Below are positions 26,201 to 35,549 of a DNA stretch of 64,000 nt, in pieces. Every line of letters starts with the position of its first letter. The stretch's first letter is position 1. A program made the translations under genes and the position numbers. This stretch comes from Enoplolaimus lenunculus. Its lineage: Eukaryota > Nematoda > Enoplea > Enoplida > Thoracostomopsidae. The notes under the pieces are model-generated. The model was not told the DNA's origin. It saw only the letters and a program-made list of their open reading frames with translations, and did not search any database. The DNA is taken from NCBI GenBank assembly GCA_030248215.1, contig JASANG010000305.1, forward strand, positions 62,001-126,000, read 5' to 3'.

Positions 26201-26816
26201 GGCCCTCCAGCTAAAAACTTTGGTGCCACCCCCTAGAAAATTGTTAACCTTGCTTGTAAGACAACGAAAACCAATATATGACCCGCATGAAAAATTTCTT
26301 AATCCCTCTAGCATGGTGAACTGGTCATGCTGCTCAAAACAAACTTCAAACGACAACTACAGTTATCTGGGCTGGAAGCCAAAAGGGTGTCAGCAGGTCT
26401 CACATTCTAGAAACTTATACCCGCATCATAAAAATGCCCTGAAATTGTTACCAATGCACCTTGGAATATTGAGCTGGCCACACACTGTGGTACACCGCCA
26501 TAGACACCACATCAGTTGCATCAAAAGCGATGTTTTAAGGAGAACAATAAGATAAAGTTTATCTTAAATCTAAGCTGATGATTTTTCCTCAGGTCTTTTA
26601 GAGAGAAATATTTCAGTGTTTGAAAATATTTTTTGTTAATATTTTTTCAGCGAATTTCAAGACACAAACACAAACGTCGTCATTGACCTCGGCGCCCATC
26701 GCACTCGAAAAGGATTTTCTGTCCGCGAAATTGGTCCGTTCTTGACACTACTGAAAACACAACTGCCTCGTGATGTGCCAATTTTTGATCAGCTGCCTGG
26801 TGAAATTAAAATTTAA
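8231..26816 (+). CDS. EF-hand protein with Ser/Arg-rich linker and C-terminal PH-like region (15 exons seen)
   Basis: Exons: 8,231-8,374; 9,456-9,544; 11,717-11,753; 16,390-16,470; 17,410-17,475; 17,998-18,090; 19,078-19,154; 20,114-20,164; 20,937-20,968; 21,215-21,256; 21,652-21,844; 23,966-24,072; 24,641-24,767; 25,920-26,029; 26,651-26,816. All phases match and give 471 aa to a TAA. Two canonical calcium loops, DTDRSGRISGSE (aa 10-21) and DDDASGEIDFME (46-57, split by an intron), form an EF-hand pair. Then comes a low-complexity Ser/Pro/Arg linker (about 80-330) with two related motifs, PRKSMEQIEE and ARRSMAQLDE, and a basic RTRSVSERP. The last 130 aa are globular: YYFPFMNSRKINLDD, a WGC...TVWWALNW motif and VIDLGAHRTRKGFSVRE. 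From memory this resembles small PH-like domains of unknown function; I cannot name the family. The first exon needs an upstream phase-1 donor, so the start is missing. It may continue the spectrin exons, making a cytoskeletal calcium-regulated linker (inference). Confidence 0.7.
9573..9876. mobile_element. CAAGAGTGG-family MITE, diverged copy
   Basis: Left end CAAGAGTCGATAATGAC, right end ATCATGTATTCTTG. The interior shares GTGCAACTGGGTACATTCTGTGTA, GGGTCGGTCAAAAATACAACG (quoted in part) with the copy at 6,411-6,690. Flanks ATATGAC/GTATGAC. The TTAA element at 9,886 starts just beyond it. Confidence 0.65.
9886..10155 (+). mobile_element. TTAA-flanked MITE with tRNA-like segment, copy 2
   Basis: Bounded by TTAACCCCTTCTCGC and GTGAGAAAGGGTTAA. 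The tRNA-like part lies at about 10,040-10,106. It lies in the intron between the second EF-hand exon and the exon at 11,717. Sequence is very close to copies 1, 3 and 5, so the family moved fairly recently. Confidence 0.8.
10820..11238. repeat. Two-copy direct repeat of about 207 bp
   Basis: About 10,820-11,029 and 11,030-11,238 are tandem copies sharing 'acagccatttacagccact', 'ggcaaagacgggtc', 'acgggaatggaatcggaaaa' and 'ggggatttcca'. Similarity is high but with scattered substitutions. The segment is richer in G and A than its surroundings and has no convincing frame. Its origin is unknown; it could be the worn end of a mobile element. Confidence 0.6.
11985..16245. repeat. 114-bp satellite array, about 37 units, inside an intron
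   Basis: Units beginning CAGCGATGCTGCTACTG recur every 114 bp (11,985; 12,099; 12,213 and so on) to about 16,245. They are almost identical. One position splits them: AACACTATAG in the first two units, one near 12,870 and the last, AACAATATAG in the others; one unit has CTACTTTTATG near 15,005. Units between about 13,550 and 14,250 carry extra bases, including an A/G-rich insert at 14,170-14,196. The array fills most of the intron between exons 11,717-11,753 and 16,390-16,470. It has no open frame. Near-identity implies recent expansion or homogenisation. Confidence 0.95.
16533..16680 (-). mobile_element. GGCCCATG MITE, subfamily B
   Basis: Left end GGCCCATGCATAGAACAGGG, right end GGCCCTGTTCTATACACGGA; flanked by a perfect 8-bp duplication CTTTCGTT (16,525-16,532 and 16,681-16,688). 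Short CCTAAG core. It lies 62 bp after the donor of exon 16,390-16,470. Confidence 0.9.
16747..17017 (-). mobile_element. TTAA-flanked MITE with tRNA-like segment, copy 3 (reverse)
   Basis: Reads as the reverse complement of copies 1, 2 and 5. The left flank is TTAA; the right is TTAT, a single change. The tRNA-like segment with GGATTCGAACTCC lies at about 16,800-16,866. Confidence 0.8.
17668..17940 (-). mobile_element. TTAA-flanked MITE with tRNA-like segment, copy 4 (diverged, reverse)
   Basis: TTAACCCTTTCTCACATGAA at the left and AAAGGGTTAA at the right, both TTAA-flanked. The interior keeps the plan (AGGATTCGATTCGCAGTC, GGGAGGCG, GAGCTTGACGC, CTCACGTCTTGT) but with many substitutions, so it is an older copy or a second subfamily. 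It ends 57 bp before exon 17,998. Confidence 0.75.
18360..18741 (+). mobile_element. CAGTGGCGGATCC hAT-like MITE, copy 2, with another element inside
   Basis: Ends CAGTGGCGGATCCAGG and GGATCCGCCATTG; perfect 8-bp duplication CAGAAGAC (18,352-18,359 and 18,742-18,749). Compared with the 179-bp copy at 62,583 it is about 200 bp longer because an ACTGTAGTGACCC-type element begins at about 18,430. That insert includes 'gggtagagtcc', 'tgactccagggcc' and other phrases of its family, but its right end is not clean. Confidence 0.85.
19290..19483. mobile_element. CACTGCAAAA-family MITE, copy 2
   Basis: Starts CACTGCAAAAGAGTCAAATT and ends CACCATTTTTTGCAGTG. The flanks are TA and TT. The interior is a run of GAGTC/GACTC words in mirror order. 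It lies in the intron after exon 19,078-19,154. Confidence 0.8.
20645..20860 (+). mobile_element. GGCCCATG subfamily B MITE, worn left end, with a tandem duplication at its right end
   Basis: The right end ACGGCCCTGTTCTATACATT is clear and TTAGGC-like hexamers lie inside; the left end is poorly preserved. The right end plus flank (TGTTCTATACATTGGCC followed by TCAGCTTCCATATATG) is present twice in tandem at about 20,796-20,860, a roughly 33-bp duplication. Confidence 0.6.
22093..23482. repeat. 26-bp minisatellite, about 53 copies
   Basis: The unit is roughly AGGTTAAGTATAAAATGGAC followed by five to seven T. Units differ mainly in the T-run length and in GGAC/GGAA/GGAT. Larger blocks repeat too: the run 22,320-22,400 resembles 22,620-22,700, and 23,040-23,170 resembles 23,300-23,420, showing higher-order duplication. 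It lies in the intron between exons 21,652-21,844 and 23,966-24,072. Non-coding. Confidence 0.95.
24108..24365. mobile_element. CACTGTAAATTCC-family MITE, copy 1
   Basis: Starts CACTGCAAATTCCGATGAG and ends CTCACTGAAATTTACAGTG. Inside, TGATTAATCAACTCAG and many GAGTT/AACTC words make it largely palindromic. It starts 36 bp after the donor of exon 23,966-24,072. The second copy is 35,299-35,549. Confidence 0.75.
24825..25433 (+). mobile_element. GCCCGTAGCC-family element split by a CTGTAGTGACCC element
   Basis: The outer element has flanks GACAGTTG (24,817-24,824) and GATAGTTG (25,434-25,441). At 24,882-25,331 an element with ends CTGTAGTGACCCG and CGGGTCACTACAG, flanked by TA on both sides, has been inserted. 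The outer family phrase 'tttcaatgacatacaag' resumes straight after it. So the outer element is the older. Other CTGTAGTGACCC copies: about 28,425-28,640, 41,640-41,963, 45,392-45,809 and 49,970-50,397. Confidence 0.8.
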
Positions 26817-26989
26817 AATCAACTGTGTGGTACGTAATGTTCAAAATATATTTCAAAACTTTCAAAATCCAACTCACAGATGTAACGGCACCTGGCGGAT
26901 GGTACAAATACAAACACGGGACTACAGTTTAAGTTGGACTGAGAGCAACGCGATGGAGTGTGCGAATAATTGTTGTGAGCTGCCTATTT

Positions 26990-27440
26990 TCTCAGGAATT
27001 CAAGTGTGGGAATTTGTATTCAATTACAACGAAGCGTGGGAATATAAACGCATTTGCGACTAAAGCGTGGGAATTTGAATTTATTCACATCAAATCATGG
27101 GAATTGGAATGCGTTTACGTCAAAGCGTTGGAATTTGAATTAAAATACGACAAAGCGTGGGGATTTTTCATTATGCAGCGAAATGAGTCACTTATTTTTC
27201 GACAAAGTGAACAGAAGTTTCGTTATTCACCATCTGAATGGTGGGAATATTTCATTCACAATCGAACATGGGAATTTGTATTCGTTGACAACGAAGTGTG
27301 GGAACATTTCATCCAGAGCAAGCGTGAGAATTTAGAATGATTTAGGTCACAGCGTGGGAGTGTTTTCAATTCACCATCAATCTGGGAAATAAAATTTCAT
27401 TCGTAAAAGAAGCGTGGGAAAATTTTCAATTCGCGTCGAA
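26990..27440. repeat. Degenerate 30-bp minisatellite (GTGGGAATTT core) just after the EF-hand gene
   Basis: Units such as AAAGCGTGGGAATTTGAATT recur at about 30-bp spacing from roughly 26,990 to 27,440 and then become irregular. Because 30 is a multiple of three, part of it stays open for 126 codons (26,960-27,340) as decapeptides of the type K-A-W-E-F-E-F. It begins about 170 bp after the stop of the EF-hand gene, so it may be transcribed as 3' UTR. I regard it as non-coding. Confidence 0.7.
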
Positions 27441-29365
27441 GCGTTGCGGAAACCTAATGGTGGTGAGAGGAGAAATACATGCTTGTGTAAATGACAAAAA
27501 CCAAAATATGTACAAAATAGTGTATGTTCGATGCGATATTAGATTTGGAAGTACAACGACGCTTTTGATTTGCCTTTTGTATTTTTCTTATGTCAATTTA
27601 GTTCACGCTTATAAGCTATTAAAGCCGAAAGCTGAAGAGTGTCAACTAAAAGTAGAAATCGTAAACTGTATGCTTCATCTTAGCGACAGACACTTAAGGA
27701 TTGGGGATAGACGGAATATATCCTTGATTTTGAAATTGTAATGAGAAAAAAATTATTTTTTATACAACAAATTGATCTAATTTCAGTTGATCTATTTCTG
27801 ATCGCTTCGCTCGCGAGCTGTTCATCACTATTATGCATTGGCTGGGTTTCCGAAATTTTACTTAAGTGTTTATTTAAGTTATGCTTAAGTAATTACTTAA
27901 GTAGCCGACTTAAGTAACGATGCGTAGCTTTTGGAACACTAACATATAAAATTGAACCAGTGTCATAACCAGAAAGCCGTAATTTTGCTTTATATTAAGA
28001 GGTACGATTAGTCTGCAATCTCAGTTAGATGAAGGTTAAAACACCTATACTGATAGCCTGCAACACATGAAAATTGGTCAGTGACCTAAAGTATTCAATT
28101 TAAGTACGCTTCGAAAACGGCAAATCGGCTAAGTTATTATTGCATAGCACACACTTAAGAACAAAGTCATACTTATGTTGGATTTTAGAATCCCAACCAT
28201 TGTGGCACAACTCAAAAATTCTGAATCCGGCGTACGTGGAACAGTTGTGGTCACGGTATAACCGGACATGCGTTTTCAGTTTCCGGTATTTTGATCACTA
28301 TCCGTTTCCGTTTCCAATATTTTTTACTATCTGTTTACGCCCTGGTTGTAAAGAAACATTTTAAATAGGCCCCGGTTTAAAATTTTCACAGTGCATCCCA
28401 GGAGGTAGTTAATATCTCTATACACTGCAATGACCCGAATAGGAGGGTGGAAAAGACTCGAATCCACATTTTGAGTTTTATTCGATAACACTGCATATTC
28501 CCAATTAAATGTTCGTAAAGGAATAAAATCTAATCCAAAAAAATAAATAATTATATAGAGTCCGCAAATGTGAATTACCTTAATTGGATAACTTAAAAGG
28601 CTCCTGGACCAAGTAGGGTCAGTACGGAATTTTATTACTCAAAGTATAACGTATATTCATAGCTATTAACCTTTGGTCCCAGTTTTTGGTCACATCCGAT
28701 TTCGCCTTGCAGTATATATACACAAGTTTTAATTTCTATCTAAGCGTACTAAATCATCAAGAGCGGCGTAAGAAAAGATGTGTCAGGTGCAAATTAAAAA
28801 TGGATACATTGACAAATAAATAACAGTCCATAACTGAATAACAAGATGTTGTACCCGTGTGGAGAGGCAAAATCAGTCACCACCATCATTCAGGTTACTA
28901 AAATACGTGAGAAATATTTGATATGGGTATCGGATTGTCAGACAAACCAATAAATATCGTCAATTTAAAGCAGTTTTTCTTAAATATAAGACGATTTTTG
29001 TTTTCTCTGTGCTTTATTAGTTGAAAATTCAATGAAAACTGTTCAGAGGCGTTGCCAGCTAAGCTTGGTGATGGAGTAAATATTTTCCATAAGGAGCATA
29101 CTAAAGGTTTTCGGTGACTTTGATGCACTTAAGGTTGAAAACTTTCTAGAGGGGGGCAAAATTCTTCCAGAAGGGCTGAACCCGTCTGTGCCCCCTATGA
29201 CTACGGTCTCGAAGCTATTAAAGTTAAAAGTTATGGGCTCTTGCTAGCAATGTCCATTGCTCGCGTTTATGCAAACAGCAAAACGTTTGGATATGAAAAC
29301 GAGAGCTCACGGTGTTGGTTGCAAACTTATTTCAAATTTCAGTTTTCAGGAAGGCTACCCAAACG

Positions 29366-29536
29366 CAGGCGCGTAGCCAGCTCACCTTGCTAAAAGGGCC
29401 GAAAAATGTTTCAGGCGGGGCATACACGTATTTTCGTTGACTATCAAGCAAGGTTTAAAATTTTTAGGGGGGGGCAAAATTTTTCCAGGGAGGGGGTGAG
29501 ATCTTCCGGCCTCCCCCCCCCTTGGCCACAGTCGCG
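29366..29536 (+). mobile_element. GCCCGTAGCC-family MITE
   Basis: Left end CAGGCGCGTAGCCAGCTCACC and right end TTGGCCACAGTCGCG (each partly quoted) are inverted; flanks CCCAAACG and CCCAAGCA match at six of eight. A related worn copy lies at about 29,043-29,212 and another at about 37,659-37,817. Confidence 0.65.
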
Positions 29537-30049
29537 CCCAAGCATCGCTTAATCACACAATTGAGCCAGTAAGCAGCTCGGAAACCAGTTGTTAATGGAA
29601 GGAACAAAGAGACTGGTCGAGTAGGCAACGAAATGTATAACCGAATGCGGATGGGGGGTGGTGTGAAATAATTGTTTTAACACAAATTTTTTTATTCCTG
29701 TTGAACTGCGTATCCGCGAACTCTACGAAGCTGTAAGCGAAAGCAAGCGACGCCACTTTGTTGCCGTGTAGCAGCGACCTGGCTGTTTGTAAACAAGGAG
29801 ATGTCATAAAAATGCCGCAGGGCCACTATAAATCAAAGCTAAAGACTGTCAGTTTTAGACAAGTGGAACTCTTCTCGTAGTAGATTAGTAAGAAACCGTA
29901 GTGTGCGAGCTGCAGAACTGTGAATGGGTCCTGTTTGTTTTTAAGCGCAACTTATCTACGGAAAGCTTCACAAAGAATGTTATGAAGTTACGGCAGTTAA
30001 AACTCTGGCTTGCATATTCACTGAGGGTTTGAAAGGTTCATGGTTTGCC

Positions 30050-30274
30050 GGCCCAAATATAGAACAGGGCTGGATCGTTTTCCGAAGGGGCTATAATAGA
30101 GTCAGTTTAAGCTTTAGACTAATTTTTTTGCTTAGGCTTAGGCTTAGGAATAGACTCATCCATAGGCTTAGGCTTAGGCTTAGGCTTAGGCCTAGGAATA
30201 GGCTTACCATAGGCTTAGGCTTAGGCTTAGGAATATGCTTATACTACTGTACCGGCCCTGTTCTATACATGGGC
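30050..30274 (+). mobile_element. GGCCCATG MITE, subfamily B, well preserved
   Basis: Ends GGCCCAAATATAGAACAGGG and CCCTGTTCTATACATGGGC; flanks GGTTTGCC (30,042-30,049) and CGTTTGCC (30,275-30,282). The core has two TTAGGC tracts separated by GAATAGGCTCATCC-like sequence. The open frame through it is a by-product of the hexamers. Confidence 0.85.
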
Positions 30275-30731
30275 CGTTTGCCAATGCAGGAATTAGGTCC
30301 TGAGTTAAGTTTAGGTTTACTGTAATTGGTTTAGCATTAGGAGTATAATAAAAATTAGAGATATTTTTAGACGCTTAGCAAATCTTCAAGCACATGTTCC
30401 GAAAAACCCAAGTACGATGCTGTTAGTTGCTTTAAATATGTTTCATAGATTCAAAATTCTGGACAATTATTATTGCTTCAAAATGCAGATTGAAAATTTA
30501 GGCGACATCTAATTGAAAACACAAAGTTTGCCGACAGCAGTGATTTGAGACGAACCGGGCCGTTCTGAAATTTTTTTATTGGTTCGGTCCACAGAACGTG
30601 GCCGTGCGATTCAATTCAGTGTTATTGGGCTAAGCCTAGATACAGTAGACACAGCCTTAGACTTAAAGGTTAATAATGTTTGCACCTTTACATTCGATCG
30701 AGTTGCAACTGAAAACTTTTTGTCTGTTTGA

Positions 30732-31252
30732 CAGTGCCGGAGCACCCACTCATCATACCTTCGTTGGGGGTCCAACCCCAAAAGGGGCCCTACCCTTATT
30801 AAAGGGCCCCCCACCTCAATTGGTTGAAACAAAACCCGCCGAAGTTTTGAATTGCGTACTTAATATAAATAACTCATCCGAAATGAAATATTTAAGAATG
30901 GTAATAAAAACAGTTTTGGAATGACGTGTGCCGTAAACTGTCTCTCCTGGTTGGAGTATATGAAGATTGTATAAGCTTTTACCTAATGAGCTGTTCAGCT
31001 TTTAGCAGAAATTATTAAAAAATTTCGCGCTGCGCGGGAAGTGTTAAAGACGAGTTCACTTTCTAGATCCACAATTTTATAACTTTTGTGTATGCTGTTA
31101 TTAGGAAGGTTGTCCTTACAACTATCAAACGCAAGCATGAGCTCGAACAACCTTGAATCTCAAACACTGATAAATTCTGGAGCCACCTCTAAATTACTGG
31201 ACCCCACTACGAGAATTTGGGGGAGCCCGCTCCCCTGTCTGCTCCGGCACTG
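30732..31252. mobile_element. CAGTGCCGGAGCA hAT-like element
   Basis: Inverted ends CAGTGCCGGAGCA and TGCTCCGGCACTG, with GGGGTCC/GGGCCC-rich sequence just inside the left end. Flanks show GTTTGA on both sides (about six of eight positions). The interior (520 bp) has no transposase frame. Only one copy was noticed in the window. Confidence 0.7.
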
Positions 31253-31780
31253 CGTTTGATAAAATCCATAGAAATGCCAATTGGATGTTTTTCATCGGCG
31301 TAGTTTGAAAAAGTCTATATTGTTATGCACAATACAGACCTGGTTCTAACAGTTGCTAATTATCGGTTTTAGATGAAAAAACAAAGAAAGCAACGTTGGC
31401 CAAGTTCTACTGAATGGCTCTGAGTGGCATTGTTCGTTGTAAATACAACTTAAGTTAGTCGCACTGTCCGTTTTGATGTCTGTATTTGTGGTAAAAATGT
31501 CGTTTAAGCAGAGGCTTCTGCAAAATAGGGACAGTTGACAGTGTAAAGTTGCTCTCAGAAATTTTTTGAGAAACAAAAAGCACTTTGACAAGATTAAGAA
31601 TAGCTGTTTGAATCCGTGGTCTAAAATGGGGTTTATCCTGTTCACAATAGAATTTGATTCCGCCCTAAGCGGCTTGATCTTCGACCACATTAGGTCCGCT
31701 AATTGCAAACTTACTAAGGTACAACATATAGAAGCAGAGTCTCATACTCTTTCTGCCCATGTACATACTATGCTTTTATG

Positions 31781-32095
31781 GCCGTGAATTGAGATTAAGT
31801 ATATTCCTAAGCCTAAGCCTAAAGCGTAAAAATATGTTTTAATCCTAAGCCTGGCCCATGTTACTTTTAGGGGCGTCCAGGTTTCTGGTGGGTCTATAAA
31901 AGAGTAGGTTTAGATTCAAGATTACATTTTTTTGCTTAGGTTTAGACTTTAGGCTTAGGAATACGCTTAATCTACTGTTACGCCCATTAACGTAACAATG
32001 GCCCTAAGCCTTATATCTAAGCATAAAACATTCTAAAATGTAATCCTGGTCGAACGCAAAAAGACTGGAAGGTCCTATAAGTAACAAAGGCCGTT
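31781..32095 (+). mobile_element. Nested GGCCCATG subfamily A elements
   Basis: An outer worn copy runs about 31,781-32,095. Inside it a fresher copy, 31,853-32,003, is flanked by CTAAGCCT on both sides, consistent with an 8-bp duplication made in the hexamer core of the outer copy. The repetitive target makes the exact duplication length uncertain. Confidence 0.7.
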
Positions 32096-35000
32096 CACAT
32101 TAACGGACGCTTTTGTTTAACCTATTGAACTGCACAGTATCAGCCTTAAGCTGGTTTCTTTTCTTAGTTTCTCGTCTCAACGCGACTAGAAGTTACTCTA
32201 GTCTCTGAGAGCCCATAAGCGATGAAACATAAAAAGTTTTTGGGTCGGTCCGCAACAAACACCGTAGTTTTTTTGTTTATTTTTAAACACGACCTTTCCT
32301 GCTTGAATTGGTAAACCACACAAAAAAGATTTACTAAAATGTTTAAAACTGAAGAAGTTTTTAAAATTCGCTGTGTTCGGTTCTACAGAACTGTGGGTAA
32401 AGACCAGAGTGTGAAAATAACGGAAATAGACAGTGATTAAAATAAACGGAAACGGAAATGAACAGCGACTAAAGTAACGGAAGCGGAAATGGACAGTGAT
32501 CAAAGTGGCGGAAACGGAAATGGACAGTGATCAAGATAACGGAAACGGAAATAGACAGTGACAAACGGAAACGGAACATGGTTATTTAATTATAGATAAA
32601 ACTTTGAAAGATGTTTCACTTTTCTGGCAGTGCAGTTGAGAGGTATTCAAATACTTTTCATACTATCTGAGCAAAAAGCAACGAAAATGATTTTGTATGA
32701 ATTTTGTAATATTTATTTCAAATCGAGCAACTATAGTATAAATCTATCAAAAATTAATAATTGTTGAGTGACAATTATTGAGCAAAAAATAACAGAATTT
32801 AATTACTTGAAACGGGTATATTGTTCCGTATGTTTTTAAATTACGAAAATTGAACTTAGCTTCGCCCGCTTTCTTCCACCATATTTCACGCCCCCAAACT
32901 ATGTGGCCCCCTCGTTTTTGGACACTTGCCTTTTCGTTTATATACACATTCGTAAGTTAAAAATTTTATTCCATAGTGACAAGTATTGCAGTTTAGTTGA
33001 AGTATACACCCAGTGCCGACTGAAGCGCCCTTTAACTCCCCAATTCTGCGGCAAAGCCGTGAGGTCTCTATCTTGGTTAAACTAAAAGTATAGCTATGGT
33101 GTTTGGTTTAGAAAGTTCCCGATTTTGAAATATTAGGCTTGTAGCCACAGGGTTACCAGACAGGACTCAATTTTTCGTCGGAAACAATTTTACCGCAACC
33201 TTGTAGAAAAATGTTGCGACCGTCTGTAAGTCTCGTATTAAAATCTCGGTATCATTGTTTACGATTTTATGGTTCCTTCCCCTTCTTCCGGCATGATGAA
33301 TGCCGGTCCGGCATGCTGAATGCGGGTCCAAACTGCAAAGGATGACTTGGTGGGCTTTTTAGCCCAAAATCGTTTTATAAATGCGATGATTTTGCACCAG
33401 TTGATAGTTGAACTATTGTGTTTAATTTAAAAACAAGTCTGGCAAACGCAAACCACTAATTTTGTGCAGTTTTTTGACGAGTCGATTTGTTTCTAGACAC
33501 AAAATGAGCTGTGGTGTTTAGTTTAAATTGACCTCTGTTAGAGTTCGTTTAATGCGGCGTTCACGTTATAACCAGGGCAATCGAGTCACTCTATGTTTCA
33601 TGTTGATTCGACGTCAACGTCAAAATTCGGACCCTTTATACTTTGTGGGCAGAACAAACTCGAATATCATCTCCACTGTAAATTTAAGTCAGTTAAATGC
33701 AACGCAAAATTAGCAGAATTACTTTAGTCTGAGGAGTATCTATCAAAATTCTGATTCAACTCATTGTGAGAAGTTGGAAACATATCATATGATATTCGCA
33801 GACCGTATGCCGAACATCACCAGTTATTTAAGAACAAATCCACGCATAGGAGTGCGTGTGGTATGGGCACTTTCACTTTACCACCCGGGAGGCTGCCATC
33901 CCCACGAACCACCCGTCAATTTCTAAGGTTTGTAAGCAGGATCGGGGATGCCGCTTTCCAAGCTTCGCAATGAACAGATTTTTATACAAGAACACCAAAA
34001 TCATAGTGTCAATGATTTGCTTACTGTGGGTGGTTTGGTAGGGTGACAACACTCTATCCTGCTCTAGGGTCGCTTGAAATTGTAAGTAAATAGTGTCCAC
34101 ATCACTCTACTCTATAATAGGGGTTGGGAACCTTTCGTGGGAGAAATAATGAGATGCCGTTTTAAGCTGTGGCTCAGATTAATATTTTATAAACTTATAG
34201 AGAGTTTCTGTGACCTCATCGTTTCACGACTAGCGTCTATTTTCTCCGTTCTGTTGTTGGCAAAATATCGCGGCGCAAGCCAATAAATAAACCTGCGTCC
34301 GAACTGGACATTCCACCATGAAAATGACCCCGCGTCAGACAAACTTTTAGAGAAACATTTTATGAAATTGCGATCAGAATTGGAAAACTTTGCCAATCAC
34401 AGCCCTGCTCGCTAGCGGAAGCCAGCAAAATATATACATTTTATCCGCTTAATACTCGCGAGAATTCAGAGATTTGGTTTTGGTTTCATTATGAAGTTGT
34501 TGTTGTTGTTTTTGTTACGAGAAAGTTTGGTTTGTGAACCAGAAAACATATCGTGGACCCGAGAATGAAACCAGTCCCGGCTACTGCCGGAAGACCAGTG
34601 GTCAATTATTTTGTAGTAGCGTTGTGGGGGGGGTCCGCTTGCTGTAAATTAATATATAAACATTTGGGGGTTGACGGAGTTCAAATGTACATTTTAATGA
34701 AACTTTATGGTCTCAATGAGATCATTGGAAGTAGTTGGTTAAAAAATAGTTCAGGAATATTTATAATGTAGTGTTCACAACGCATACTGACCATTGTCCA
34801 ATTAAACTGGTAGCGAAAAGCAAATCATATTCGGCTGTTACGGTTTGAAATTTATTCTGTTCGTCAACTTTGTAGCGTTTTGGTTTTAAGCCGGCTTAGA
34901 AACCAGCAATAAAATTAACAGAATATTTCAGATTTATCAAGTTGCCGTCTGGTTGCAAAATTGACGTTTTGTATTTGTGATCTGTGTCACATATGACAAC

Positions 35001-35298
35001 CAATAATAACTTAAAACAAGGGCCCATATTCTCAAAAATGCATATAGCACTTATCACCAGTTAGTAACAGGTTTTCAAACTCTATGAGCTGCTGCAATTG
35101 CAGATGTCAAAATTTGCACAGAAGTAGCGAAAATCGAAAGCAAAAATGTGCTGAATTTCAAACTTCAACATTCCCGGGTTCCAAAGTTACAAGGCCTATC
35201 ACTAACTGGTAATCGGCGCTACTCACATTTGAGAATACGGGTTCAGACAAAAGCCGCTAAGCATAGGTGTTGAACACTTCTACGACCAAACGTTGATA

Positions 35299-35549
35299 CA
35301 CTGTAAATTCCAGTGAGTTGATTAATCAACTCACAGAGAGAATTAGTTGTTTTGGCAATTTCTGAGTTAATAGCATTAAAAATTAACTCACTCTGAGCTC
35401 ATTTAAATTCCGGATGAGTTGCTTATTTTACTCAGAATGAATTGAACCAATTTAGAATTCTGTGTTCTCAAAGACCTAATTCAGACCTCAGGCTTCTGAG
35501 TGGATTCAACTCATTCTAAGTTAAAATCATCTCACTGGCATTTACAGTG
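35299..35549. mobile_element. CACTGTAAATTCC-family MITE, copy 2
   Basis: Ends CACTGTAAATTCCAGTGAG and CTCACTGGCATTTACAGTG, flanked by TA on both sides. Same mirror arrangement of GAGTT/AACTC as 24,108-24,365. TA duplication fits the Tc1/mariner-IS630 group. Confidence 0.85.

Noticed and set aside
26097-26555. 152-codon plus-strand frame
   Set aside because: It starts in an intron just after a real exon, crosses worn transposon sequence (26,170-26,250) and has no recognisable motif or codon pattern.
26960-27340. 126-codon plus-strand frame with K-A-W-E-F decapeptide repeats
   Set aside because: It is the 30-bp minisatellite read in frame; no signal peptide, domain or splice context, and it lies after the stop of the EF-hand gene. 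Kept only as a finding.
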